A DNA stretch of 55,231 nucleotides from Dermabacteraceae bacterium TAE3-ERU27 (GTDB lineage: Bacteria; Actinomycetota; Actinomycetes; Actinomycetales; Dermabacteraceae), in contig JAHUUL010000006.1 of NCBI GenBank assembly GCA_019218415.1, positions 1 to 55,231 on the forward strand. Reading direction: 5' to 3'. Shown here one piece after another: positions 49,001 through 55,231 of this stretch (positions are counted from its first letter, which is position 1; each line of letters starts with the position of its first letter). The position numbers and the translations under genes were made by a program. Below the pieces are notes generated by a model, which saw only the letters and a list, made by a program, of their open reading frames with translations, was not told the origin of the DNA and made no database searches.

Positions 49001-49141
49001 GCAGGCGTCGGTGGCGACGTAAACATCGGTCGCTACGAGACCGGGGCCGCGCTAACCGCTTTCGCCGCGTACCTGATCTGGTTGGTTAGCGTCCTGGTGG
49101 CGTTGCCGCTACGCCGCTCCCACGAGGAGGACCACGCATGA
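46067..49141 (+). CDS. Large GT2-like membrane protein beside whiB
   Basis: The 1024-aa protein combines an N-terminal GT2-like domain (about 1-270: VVILLGDHGYSLRTLDALAAQT, VLFSDSVPG), two amphipathic stretches, about a dozen membrane helices (about 370-760), an extracytoplasmic C-terminal domain (about 780-990) and a last helix. The usual GT2 DxD is replaced by SDSVPG, so catalytic competence is doubtful. The start GTG at 46067 is 5 nt after GGAGG; the GTG at 46061 lies within that site. It is coupled to DUF5719 by an ATGA overlap. Homologues occur after whiB in many actinobacteria; their role is unknown, but a cell-envelope glycan is likely. Confidence 0.78.
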   Translation: MGARLTTRAVVILLGDHGYSLRTLDALAAQTVAPDRVEVVASDSLPEQVEARLTQDLADGRIEAITRVSSNTSVANVFTGALYRCNCDTMWVLFSDSVPGPAALETLQRTMAEIPDSAIIGCTRRGVAGLPEGGTADDSRDLIDVGFTTTMGGRLVTEVEPYEIDQGQLADRADVLAVAFDGMLLDTEVARSMGGVDALLSDPWMAIDFCRRAWRFGKRVVVAPEARVIAREETVKAGSEQDRASQILERFKRRSTPGAILDLAFLPLLTLWHILFSIAAHRIGDAWLNARAFVTVVKRSPAVLVRSFHEAHRAKVSRPALRRLYLSGAKTRALWWETVTESVWASDDRSVRRRLTRTGICNVVDERPIHGQNVQPVAGLIAVLFAAVISLVGLSPLVLSGKSIGGDYISAESLPDTAYASFTTGWVPQGLGNSAAIDPLVRLIALWPFTVHISWLLLLALPFATWGAFLAAGMFTRSAPGRVLLALSYALSPPMLSSLMAGRWADALALTLLAWAAWSLARAMGRPPRRPSLSAAATCGLLLVPVVAAFPATIFALLLLCLVMLPFVPGRRLRLLWLFVPSLPIVVGNFSSWWENPRTLAASGAVLGTDTPARLREILLLWPQGMPQIASGAPLPQLLMLGGGMIPVAIFALLAVFLPRAAGALARVSWVASALFMALALVAARTVVGVSDAGNLTGVPTVLLGFTMLGLLAAAAATIDTIRPYPSVTGRFQLLWRRAVRFTAAFLVAATGVVWAWQLVPLATSQETTLAIPAASVHAEQLPEKQRSLVITVGQDGSLHASLYTGKKDAADVNADLAAERIDGSWRVVGRSPEDAADKAFSNTVSALVSGRDDELEGALAQLNVGYVVVNGNVDAGQELGTRLDTVPALQKVALGENFGLWRVAKPSGYVQVEGEEMPVIVPVSRGGIEARGKVEAQANERVVRVSARADEGWYAYADGKKLEPVTVAGWAQGFTLPAGVGGDVNIGRYETGAALTAFAAYLIWLVSVLVALPLRRSHEEDHA

Positions 49142-50697
49142 TTCGCACCGCTAGCCGCAGGCTTCTATTGGGCGCGGCCTCTCTTATCCCGGCTGCCGCG
49201 GTAGTGGCTCTCACCCTTGAACTCCCGGTAGCCGATCTCGCTGCTCAGCAGCGGGAAAAGGTGAGCGGGGGAGCGGGCGGCCTGACCCTCGTCTGCCCCG
49301 GCCCGTTTACTCCCCGCGAAAACCTGGCACAGAGCACGGACGCCTCCTACCAGGCTGTGCCGCCCTCCCCGATAGCGCAGCTACGCGGGCTATCCCTGGC
49401 CAGCGAATCGCCTCTGCTCTACGGCGCTACAACGGCTAACACGACCGGTGGCGTGGTTGGAGAAAAGGTGGAACCGCCCGCGCTGCGGGTTGCCAATCTC
49501 GCCGCTGCCCCGGTACAGCTTCCGCTGAAACAGGGGCCGCTGGTGGATACTTTACTCGCGGGAGAAAGCAAAGAATCTCTGCTCGTCTCCGCCCCCGCTA
49601 CCGCAGCGTCGGCCATGCTGGGCAGCAACCGTACCGATAGCGGGGACATGCGCGGCGCAAACACGCTGAGCTGTGACAACACCGCCGTAAACCACGTGTT
49701 TACCGGGATAGATACCATGCCGGGAACCAGCGCGCGGCTTGTTCTGCAAAACCCCTCGGGGCGCGCCGTCACCGTTTCGTTGCGACTGTTTGGTAGCGAA
49801 GGCGCCCTGGATGCTGCGGGGCGCGGCAGCGTGCGTATCGCCCCGCACGGCAGGGAAGACGTACTAATCGAATCGATCCACCCGGATAGGGATGCGCTGG
49901 CGCTTAGCGTTAATGCTGCGGGGGCACCTGTGTCCGCGCATGTAGAGCTTTCCCGTCTGGAGGGGATAACGCCCAGCGGCACGGAAGCTCTGGCGGGAGT
50001 TGGCAAGGCCGGAAACTCGTTGATTGCGACCGGCGTGCTGCGGGTAGACGGTGCCCCGGAACCCGTCGTGTACCTGTTTAATGACACCGCCACCCCCGCG
50101 AAGGTCACGCTGACCGCAGTGGGTACGAATGGCAAGGTTTCCCTCGGGGCACCGGTTGAGCTTTCCCCGAATCAGGTTTCTTTGGTGCCGGCAAGTGCGC
50201 TTCCGGCCGGGATCTGGGCGGTGCAGGCGGAAGCAAACACCCCCGTCAGGATGAGCGCCACCTCGAGTGCGCAGTCAGCAGCCCCGGCCGGTCCGGGGCG
50301 CGGTCCCGCGCGCGAGATCGCTTCGGTCAGCCCTCAGGAAGTCCTGGTCGGTGCCTCTCTGGTGCCCCTGGTACCCGATCACGCGGCGGATTCCCTGGTG
50401 CTGCACGCGCAGGGAGGAGCGGCCGAGGCCAGGGTAATTTCCGTGCGTCCCGACGGTAGCGCGGGGAGCGACAAGAAGATAGCGGTGCCTGCCGACGGGC
50501 TTGCGGCTACCGACATCTCGCAGCTTGCCGAGCCCGATGCGGTAGCGCTGGTGGTTTTGCCGAGCGGCCAGGGCAGGCTGCGTGGTTCCGTGCTGCACCG
50601 GCCGAACGCGCCGGACGGTCCTATGCTGTCTAGCTACCCGCTTACCTCGTCGGCCACCAATTCCGATACCGCGCCGGTAACCTACACCCGCCCCTAA
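49138..50697 (+). CDS. DUF5719 family secreted or anchored protein
   Basis: The 519-aa protein starts with a signal or anchor helix (RRLLLGAASLIPAAAVVALTL, about 6-28, written here as one 21-residue span whose core is LLLGAASLIPAAAVV) and continues as a beta-rich extracytoplasmic protein with Ig-like repeats (VYLFNDTATPAKVTLTAVG and similar). The motif ARLVLQNPSGRAVTVSLRLFG is typical of DUF5719. It is always found after the giant GT2-membrane gene in this context and probably works with it at the cell surface. No enzyme motif is seen. Confidence 0.82.
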   Translation: MIRTASRRLLLGAASLIPAAAVVALTLELPVADLAAQQREKVSGGAGGLTLVCPGPFTPRENLAQSTDASYQAVPPSPIAQLRGLSLASESPLLYGATTANTTGGVVGEKVEPPALRVANLAAAPVQLPLKQGPLVDTLLAGESKESLLVSAPATAASAMLGSNRTDSGDMRGANTLSCDNTAVNHVFTGIDTMPGTSARLVLQNPSGRAVTVSLRLFGSEGALDAAGRGSVRIAPHGREDVLIESIHPDRDALALSVNAAGAPVSAHVELSRLEGITPSGTEALAGVGKAGNSLIATGVLRVDGAPEPVVYLFNDTATPAKVTLTAVGTNGKVSLGAPVELSPNQVSLVPASALPAGIWAVQAEANTPVRMSATSSAQSAAPAGPGRGPAREIASVSPQEVLVGASLVPLVPDHAADSLVLHAQGGAAEARVISVRPDGSAGSDKKIAVPADGLAATDISQLAEPDAVALVVLPSGQGRLRGSVLHRPNAPDGPMLSSYPLTSSATNSDTAPVTYTRP

Positions 50698-50716
50698 AAC
50701 AGTGGCCGGGCGCCTC

Positions 50717-50744
50717 GGCCAGGAAGCTTAAAAGTCTTCCGGCC
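50717..50744. terminator. Weak convergent hairpin
   Basis: A 9-bp stem with one bulged A (50717-50726 with 50736-50744) and an A-rich loop lies over the end of the minus-strand gene. A second small stem (TGGCCG/CGGCCA) is just before it. Confidence 0.35.
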
Positions 50745-51144
50745 AGGCCTGCGGGTCTATTTCTTCGGGGGGCTTTCCGATAATTCCGGAAAGCTGCTGG
50801 CTGAGGGTCTGCCGGACAAGCAGTTTTGTGTCCTCCCAATCGCCGCTGCGCGTAACTATCGGCCTGCGGTAGATAACCAGGGTGGGGGGAGCTTCCCTAC
50901 CAGCGGGGAAAAACCTACCGAGTGCCACCTGCTGTTCCTCCCACGGGGCGGGATCGCTGCCCGGGGTTTCCTGCACGCTGACGTGCAGGTTGGCGAGCCT
51001 GCGCGGGTACTTTTCGAGCAGTGCCCGTGCGGCGTCTACCACCAGGTCATCGAAGCGCTGTCGGCGTGTGCGATAGCCGGGGGTATGCGGTGGTGGCAAG
51101 ATGCCGCGAAATCCCCTACCGTGCCGATCGCGTTTTCTGCTCAT
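50728..51144 (-). CDS. Metallopeptidase-family (zincin-fold) protein lacking the HExxH motif
   Basis: The 138-aa protein matches the Rv3259 family, annotated as metallopeptidase. The N-terminal GRGFRGILPPPHTPGYRTRRQRFD, the central LHVSVQETPG and TLVIYRRPIVTRS follow the fold of minimal zincins (usual pattern RI-x-YR-P). Where active members carry HExxHHFG, this protein has LSQQLSGIIGKPPEEIDP, so zinc binding is lost. A non-catalytic role, perhaps protein binding, is more likely. The gene is divergent from DUF3499 with 87 bp between and a TAAAGT box 6 nt from its ATG. Confidence 0.82.
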   Translation of the reverse strand: MSRKRDRHGRGFRGILPPPHTPGYRTRRQRFDDLVVDAARALLEKYPRRLANLHVSVQETPGSDPAPWEEQQVALGRFFPAGREAPPTLVIYRRPIVTRSGDWEDTKLLVRQTLSQQLSGIIGKPPEEIDPQAWPEDF

Positions 51145-51231
51145 GGGGGAACTTTATCCGCAGGGTAGAAGGTGCCGCATCTCCCAGCGGATGTATTAGT
51201 TATCTGCGCTTGTGCGGTTTACAGTGTTGGG
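51145..51231. promoter_or_regulatory. Divergent leaderless promoter pair
   Basis: On the minus strand TAAAGT (51151-51156) ends 6 nt before the ATG of the zincin-like gene. On the plus strand TTAGTT (51196-51201) and TACAGT (51220-51225) are 18 nt apart and the latter ends 6 nt before the DUF3499 GTG. Neither start has a Shine-Dalgarno sequence. Confidence 0.55.
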
Positions 51232-51513
51232 GTGAGTGTTAGCCGAGAATGTTCCCGCGTAGCATGCGGTAGGCCTGCGGTAGCGACCTTAAATTTCGTG
51301 CATGCCGCATCGCGGGCAACGCTCGGGCCGCTCACGCGCGAGGCTGACCCGCACGCATATGATCTGTGCGCGCACCACTGCGAAAAGCTAACTTTACCCC
51401 GCGGCTGGACAATAGAGCGTCGGCCGCTCCCCGGCATGGAAGAAGCGAAGCAGGGTAAGCCTGTACGCCATCTTCGTCTAGTGCCGGACCCTAAAGATGA
51501 AGGAAATTCTTAA
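51232..51513 (+). CDS. DUF3499 family protein (Rv3258c type)
   Basis: The 93-aa protein has the DUF3499 pattern: CSRVACGRPAVATLNF, LGPLTREADPHAYDLCAHHCEKL and PRGWTIERR. Cys7, Cys12, Cys46 and Cys50 (with two His between the last pair) look like a zinc-ribbon site. The function is unknown. The GTG at 51232 is taken because the conserved part begins there and TACAGT ends 6 nt upstream; the upstream codons to 51172 are not conserved. Its TAA overlaps the manB ATG by 1 nt, so it is expressed with the mutase. Confidence 0.88.
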   Translation: MSVSRECSRVACGRPAVATLNFVHAASRATLGPLTREADPHAYDLCAHHCEKLTLPRGWTIERRPLPGMEEAKQGKPVRHLRLVPDPKDEGNS

Positions 51514-52925
51514 TGGCTGCTATCTCCCATCCCCCCTTTGACACGGTAGTTAAGGCATACGACGTACGCGGCCGTGAACACGTAGACCTGACCGTAGATA
51601 TGGTGCGTGCCCTGGCTGCTGCCCTGGTCGATGAAACCGGGGAAAAGGAGATCGTGGTCGGCCACGATATGCGCGTTTCCTCGCCGGAATTTGCCGACGC
51701 ATTCGCGCAGGGCGCGATGCTGCGCGGCGCGCACGTGATGGAACTGGGGCTTTGCTCCACCGACGGCCTTTACTGCGCCAGTGGCATTCACTCCGCTGCG
51801 GGAGCCATGATTACCGCTAGCCACAACCCGGCGGGCGATAACGGCATGAAGTTCTGCCGCAGCGGCGCCCGCCCCATCTCCCGCGAGACCGGGCTGGCCG
51901 CCATGCAGGAACGCGCGGAGGCGTACCTGGCTACCGGAGAAATTCCCGAGGTGCCGGGAGGCAGCCGCGAAAAGGTGGATCTGCTTGGCGAATACACGGA
52001 GCGAGTAGTTTCGCTCGTGCCCTTCGCGCGCCGCCGCCCCCTCAAGATCGTCGTCGATGCCGCAAACGCGATGGCGGGCTTCACCATGCCCGCTGTGGCA
52101 AAGCAGCTGCCCGGCATCGAGATCGTGCCGCTTTACTTCGAGCTGGACGGCACCTTCCCGAACCATGAGGCCAACCCGCTTGACCCCGAGAACCTGCGGG
52201 ATCTCGAAGCCGCCGTGAAGCGCGAGGGCGCGGACCTTGGCCTGGCCTTTGACGGAGACGCGGACCGCTGCTTCGTGGTAGACGAACGCGGCCAGGCGGT
52301 TTCCGCATCGGCCATCACCGCGCTGATCGCTACCCGCGAGATCGCCCGCACCCGCGCGGAAGGGGAAGCCCAGCCCGCAATCGTGGCGAACGTGGTTTCC
52401 TCCCGCCACGTCAAGGACGCCATCGACGCCTCCGGCGGCAAGTACGTACGCTCCAAGGTCGGTCACTCCCTGATCAAGGGGCTGATGGCACGGGAGAACG
52501 CCGTATTCGGCGGCGAGCACAGCGCGCACTACTACTTCCGTGATTTCTTCTTCGCCGATTCCGGCATGCTCGCGGCACTGCACGTGGTGGCCGCGCTGAG
52601 CGAGACCGACGGCACCCTGTCGCAGCTCGTGGGCGAGCACCAGCCCTACGCCGCCAGCGGCGAGATCAACCGCCGCGTGACCTCCGTGGCCGACGCTACC
52701 GAGGCGGTCGTGGCGGAGTTTTCCGCGGGCAGCGAATGCGATTCCCTGGACGGCGTGAGCGTCGTGCACTGGGAAGGGTATAAGGAAGCCGACCAGTGGT
52801 GGTTCTCCCTGCGCCCCTCGAACACCGAGCCGATGCTGCGGCTGAACGTGGAGGCCGTCGATCCCGAAACTATGGCGCGGGTACGCGACCGTGCACTGGA
52901 GATCATCGGTAAGTTCGCGGCCTAG
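51513..52925 (+). CDS. manB: Phosphomannomutase/phosphoglucomutase
   Basis: This 470-aa mutase has phospho-Ser103 in ITASHNPAGDNG, the metal loop DGDADR (Asp247, 249, 251), the sugar-specificity loop GEHSAHYYF and the phosphate loop RPSNTEPMLR. The GEHS form fits enzymes that act on mannose- and glucose-phosphates. It makes mannose-1-phosphate for GDP-mannose and so for mannosylated lipids and glycans. It differs in length and motifs from the mutase at 2136-3845. The place after DUF3499 is that of ManB (Rv3257c region). Confidence 0.94.
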   Translation: MAAISHPPFDTVVKAYDVRGREHVDLTVDMVRALAAALVDETGEKEIVVGHDMRVSSPEFADAFAQGAMLRGAHVMELGLCSTDGLYCASGIHSAAGAMITASHNPAGDNGMKFCRSGARPISRETGLAAMQERAEAYLATGEIPEVPGGSREKVDLLGEYTERVVSLVPFARRRPLKIVVDAANAMAGFTMPAVAKQLPGIEIVPLYFELDGTFPNHEANPLDPENLRDLEAAVKREGADLGLAFDGDADRCFVVDERGQAVSASAITALIATREIARTRAEGEAQPAIVANVVSSRHVKDAIDASGGKYVRSKVGHSLIKGLMARENAVFGGEHSAHYYFRDFFFADSGMLAALHVVAALSETDGTLSQLVGEHQPYAASGEINRRVTSVADATEAVVAEFSAGSECDSLDGVSVVHWEGYKEADQWWFSLRPSNTEPMLRLNVEAVDPETMARVRDRALEIIGKFAA

Positions 52926-52940
52926 TCGGCCAAGTGTCCA

Positions 52941-52987
52941 AACGCCTGTGGGGTGGCGCTCGCTACGAGCGCCACCCCACAGGCGTT
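52941..52987. terminator. Strong convergent terminator after manB
   Basis: A perfect 22-bp inverted repeat (52941-52962 with 52966-52987) has a 3-nt loop and ends in GTTTTC. It separates manB from the RDD gene. Confidence 0.9.
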
Positions 52988-53026
52988 TTCATAGGTTGGC
53001 TACCACCGGAGCGGCGTCACCTTCGC

Positions 53027-53818
53027 TCAAACGGAGCGCACCCGTTCGCGCAGGGAGGCGACCCGGTCGTTTTCCGCGCGCAGGCGTATCTCATCGCGGC
53101 GGGAACGTTCCGCTGCCACGGCACGCAAGAAAAGCTCTGGTCTGGTGCCGGGAGGCGGCGGGGGAGAAACATAGCTGAGGGTCTCGTAGAGGAGCTGGTT
53201 CCCCAGCTTGTGCTGACTTTCCTCGTTCAGCTGATGCCCGCGGGCGATGAAACGGTGAATGTTGCGCGACAGGTTTAGAGGCAGGCTGGCCATGTCGGCA
53301 TTCCGTGCCCAATCGCTGAGCGCGGCGGGCATTTCTAACGCGTTAGCGCGATATTTCGGCGTGCGTTCCTGGACAACTAGCGTGCCCGCGAGCAGGTCTC
53401 CGATGCGTCTACTCTGCGGATCAACCAGGGAAACCGTCAAGGCCAGGCAGCCGCTGGTCATCCAGATTTCCCCCACCGAAGCTATGGCGCGCAGCAGGGA
53501 CTGGCGTAGGTGCACCGGGCCACCATCGCCACGCACCACCCGGCTGCCCATGATGTAACGCCCTAAAGAACGGCCCTGCGTTAGATATTCAAGCAGCACC
53601 GGAAAAATGCCGAAGGCGAAAACTATCGAGCTGAAAACCAGGGTGGCGCGGGCGGTATCGGTGGGCCCAATTACGACCGACGCCACGATGCAGCCTAAAC
53701 CCACCAGCAGGGTGAGTAACAGATCGATTATCGCGGAAACAGCGCGGCCGAGCGTGCTGGCTGTGCGAATATCAAGCCTTACCGCGGTGGAGGTAATGAT
53801 CGTGTTCTTGCCAGCCAT
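53027..53818 (-). CDS. RDD family membrane protein
   Basis: The 263-aa protein has an RDD domain (about 18-150) with the Arg of TLGRAVSAIIDLLL, the QGRSLGRYIMGSRVV stretch and the late Asp pair in SRRIGDLLAGTLVV, and two to three membrane helices. A long basic cytoplasmic tail (about 150-263) follows, with a Pro run. RDD proteins are thought to be transporters in some bacteria, but the actinobacterial members next to SpoIIM and DUF58 have no known role. It is divergent from the SpoIIM gene, as Rv3695 is beside Rv3694c. Confidence 0.88.
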   Translation of the reverse strand: MAGKNTIITSTAVRLDIRTASTLGRAVSAIIDLLLTLLVGLGCIVASVVIGPTDTARATLVFSSIVFAFGIFPVLLEYLTQGRSLGRYIMGSRVVRGDGGPVHLRQSLLRAIASVGEIWMTSGCLALTVSLVDPQSRRIGDLLAGTLVVQERTPKYRANALEMPAALSDWARNADMASLPLNLSRNIHRFIARGHQLNEESQHKLGNQLLYETLSYVSPPPPPGTRPELFLRAVAAERSRRDEIRLRAENDRVASLRERVRSV

Positions 53819-53924
53819 AGCCCCATCATGCCAAGATTCCCCGGCCCTCAGTTACGCCTTTAGTATGTTTCTTTTCCGCCCTCGGTAGCTGCATGGGAGA
53901 CAGGGAATTGCATACCCTGAGGGG
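53819..53924. promoter_or_regulatory. Divergent promoter region of RDD and SpoIIM genes
   Basis: On the minus strand an extended TG-G-CATGAT element (hexamer 53825-53830) ends 6 nt before the RDD ATG. On the plus strand TACCCT (53913-53918) ends 6 nt before the SpoIIM-like GTG. Both starts lack a normally spaced Shine-Dalgarno. Confidence 0.45.
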
Positions 53925-54920
53925 GTGGATATTGCAGCATTCGTAGCCGTGCACGAGCCGACCTGGAAGCGGCTGAAGCAGCTTACGCGTAAACGCAGGC
54001 TTAGTGCGGCAGAAATAGATACCCTGCTGGCCGACTACCAGGCATCCTGCACGCACCTGTCGCAGCTCATGTCCCAGAACCCTGACGCGGAGCTGTCGGC
54101 GCGGCTTTCGCTCTTGATCAACCGCGCCAGGCTGCGCATCACCGGCACCAGGATCGGCACGCTGGGGGCGGTAAAGAACTTCTTTCTCAGCGAATACCCG
54201 GGGGCTATCTGGCGGGTGCGCTATTGGGTGCTCGGCTGCACCCTGGCCAGTCTGCTGATAGCGTCCGTAACCGGATACCTGGTTGCCACCGGTGACGGTC
54301 TGCGTGACGCCTTGCTTACCCCCGGACAGCAGCGCCAGTTGGTAAGCCGCGATTTTGTCGGATATTACTTCGCATCTTCCAATGGGGATTTCATGGCGCG
54401 CGTGTTTACGAACAACGCCTGGGTTTCCGTGCAGGCGGTGGTGTTTGGGGTTACCGGCTTATATGTCCTTTTCGTCATGAGCGCTAACGCCATTAACGTT
54501 GGCGTGAGCGGCGGTGTGCTTGCCGCCTACGGGCAGCTCGGTACTTTCTTCACCTATATCCTGCCGCACGGACTGCTCGAATTAACTTCGGTGTTTATAG
54601 CCTGCGGGGCGGGGCTTTTCCTGTTTTGGTCGTGGATTTCCCCCGGCCCGCTGGGCAGGATGCGTTCGCTTGCCAGCGCCGCACGTTCGATGATGACGAT
54701 TGCGCTAGGACTGGTGCCGACGCTGCTGGTGGCGGGCTTCCTGGAGGGCTACGTGACTCCGTCGGCGCTTCCTGCCTGGGCCAGAATCGCCATTGGCGCC
54801 GCAGTCTGGCTGCTATTTATCGCTTACGTTGTGCGCTTTGGGCCGCGCGCCGTGGCCAGGGGAGTGGACGGCGATCTACCGCCCGAGGTCGTCGGTTACG
54901 AAGACGAGGTAGCGGGGTAA
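53925..54920 (+). CDS. Stage II sporulation protein M-like membrane protein
   Basis: The 331-aa protein begins with a cytoplasmic helical region (MDIAAFVAVHEPTWKRLKQL, LLADYQASCTHLSQL; about 1-95) and has about six membrane helices from residue 100 on, with FTNNAWVSVQAVVFGVTGLY and FFTYILPHGLLELTSVFIACGAG, the conserved SpoIIM core (PHG-x-xE). In non-sporulating actinobacteria this gene accompanies DUF58, MoxR and RDD genes in what looks like a membrane-linked chaperone set. GTG 53925 is used because it lies 6 nt after TACCCT and starts the conserved region. Confidence 0.9.
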   Translation: MDIAAFVAVHEPTWKRLKQLTRKRRLSAAEIDTLLADYQASCTHLSQLMSQNPDAELSARLSLLINRARLRITGTRIGTLGAVKNFFLSEYPGAIWRVRYWVLGCTLASLLIASVTGYLVATGDGLRDALLTPGQQRQLVSRDFVGYYFASSNGDFMARVFTNNAWVSVQAVVFGVTGLYVLFVMSANAINVGVSGGVLAAYGQLGTFFTYILPHGLLELTSVFIACGAGLFLFWSWISPGPLGRMRSLASAARSMMTIALGLVPTLLVAGFLEGYVTPSALPAWARIAIGAAVWLLFIAYVVRFGPRAVARGVDGDLPPEVVGYEDEVAG

Positions 54921-55009
54921 CTCTCGCTGCTGCTTACCAAGCTGCCTAATTCGGGTTTCTCTTATTGCCGCCAGTCCTCTAAGTTCGGTTTAGCGGTTTA
55001 GCGGAACAG

Positions 55010-55053
55010 ACGGCTGCGGGGCGGATGCTTGTAAGCATCCGCCCCGCAGCCGT
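55010..55053. terminator. Strong convergent terminator between SpoIIM and DUF58 genes
   Basis: A perfect 20-bp inverted repeat (55010-55029 with 55034-55053) has a TGTA loop. The rest of 54921-55073 shows no gene. Confidence 0.88.
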
Positions 55054-55073
55054 CCTCTCAGCGGAGATAGCCG

Positions 55074-55231
55074 TTAGAGCTTGCCCGCTGCCTTGAGAGC
55101 CAGGTAGGTGTCGCTAAGTTTGGGGGCCAGACTATCTGAGGGAGCGTCCACCACCAGTGCTCCGCTGCGGTGGAGCATCTCAGCCGCGCGATGCTGCGGT
55201 ACGAGCCTCTGCGAAGCGGAGGCGGCCACCG
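55074..55231 (-). CDS. DUF58 domain protein, C-terminal fragment
   Basis: The window ends inside this minus-strand gene. The 51 residues that can be read include RLVPQHRAAEMLHRSGALVVDAPS in outline and finish SDTYLALKAAGKL (stop TAA at 55074-55076). The ending, V-D-A-P then L-A-P-x-L-x-D-x-Y-L-x-L-K-A-A-G-x-L, is the characteristic tail of actinobacterial DUF58 proteins (Rv3693 type), which work with MoxR AAA+ ATPases. The SpoIIM and RDD genes beside it support this. A MoxR gene would be expected beyond the window. Confidence 0.82.
   Translation of the reverse strand, partial: VAASASQRLVPQHRAAEMLHRSGALVVDAPSDSLAPKLSDTYLALKAAGKL

Noticed and set aside
46067-49141. Two genes merged by a frameshift
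   Set aside because: The 1024 codons stay in one frame with steady base use, and whole-length homologues with the same domain order are known next to whiB in actinobacteria.

Overview
The window is high-G+C chromosomal DNA from an actinobacterium (Actinomycetota). The signs are GTG/TTG starts, ATGA and GTGA stop-start overlaps, a WhiB regulator, a three-subunit acyl-CoA carboxylase with an epsilon subunit, DUF3499, DUF5719, TIGR03089 and the DUF58/SpoIIM/RDD set. Gene order echoes the Mycobacterium tuberculosis segments that carry deoA/pmmB/punA, accA3/maf/accE5/accD5/birA/purK/purE and cpsA/TIGR03089/fbiB/whiB2/manB. No mycolate genes are seen. An Actinomycetaceae-like host is my guess; genus cannot be told from this sequence. 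I found no insertion sequence, prophage, CRISPR array, rRNA or tRNA.

Positions 1-4.7 kb carry nucleoside salvage: the tail of a pyrimidine nucleoside phosphorylase, a uridine-kinase-like/NUDIX fusion, deoC, a phosphosugar (phosphopentose) mutase and a purine nucleoside phosphorylase. Positions 4.7-10.8 kb (minus strand) carry the acyl-CoA carboxylase (biotin carboxylase/BCCP, beta, epsilon), with Maf and a DUF885 peptidase between the subunits. Divergently, 10.8-16.4 kb holds biotin ligase, a class III adenylate cyclase, an OmpR-type two-component pair and purK-purE.

Positions 16.5-43.8 kb are a large surface-glycan locus. It encodes all five steps from UDP-GlcNAc to UDP-ManNAc(3NAc)A (WbpA, B, E, D, I types), several glycosyltransferases including a tandem double GT4, a PglK-like ABC flippase, two polytopic DUF6541 proteins, a polyprenyl-phosphate sugar synthase-like GT2 with a DUF2304 partner, and an LCP ligase. 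It also has a galactofuranan module: an epimerase/GlfT1-like fusion, an AmsE-like GT2, glf, glfT2, wzm and wzt. I infer two lipid-linked glycan assembly lines, one galactofuranose-based and exported by Wzm/Wzt, the other containing diacetamido-uronic acid and probably flipped by the PglK-like protein. LCP would attach product to peptidoglycan, and the GT2/DUF2304/DUF6541 set would add side groups outside the membrane.

Positions 43.8-52.9 kb hold TIGR03089 and a CofE-type F420 glutamate ligase (minus strand), then whiB, a giant GT2-membrane protein, DUF5719, a zincin-fold relative without its metal motif, DUF3499 and manB. Positions 53.0-55.2 kb hold RDD, SpoIIM-like and the end of a DUF58 protein. 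Several genes, including three divergent pairs, have a -10-like hexamer 6-8 nt before the start codon, so many transcripts here are probably leaderless. Most convergent junctions and operon ends carry very long GC-rich hairpins.
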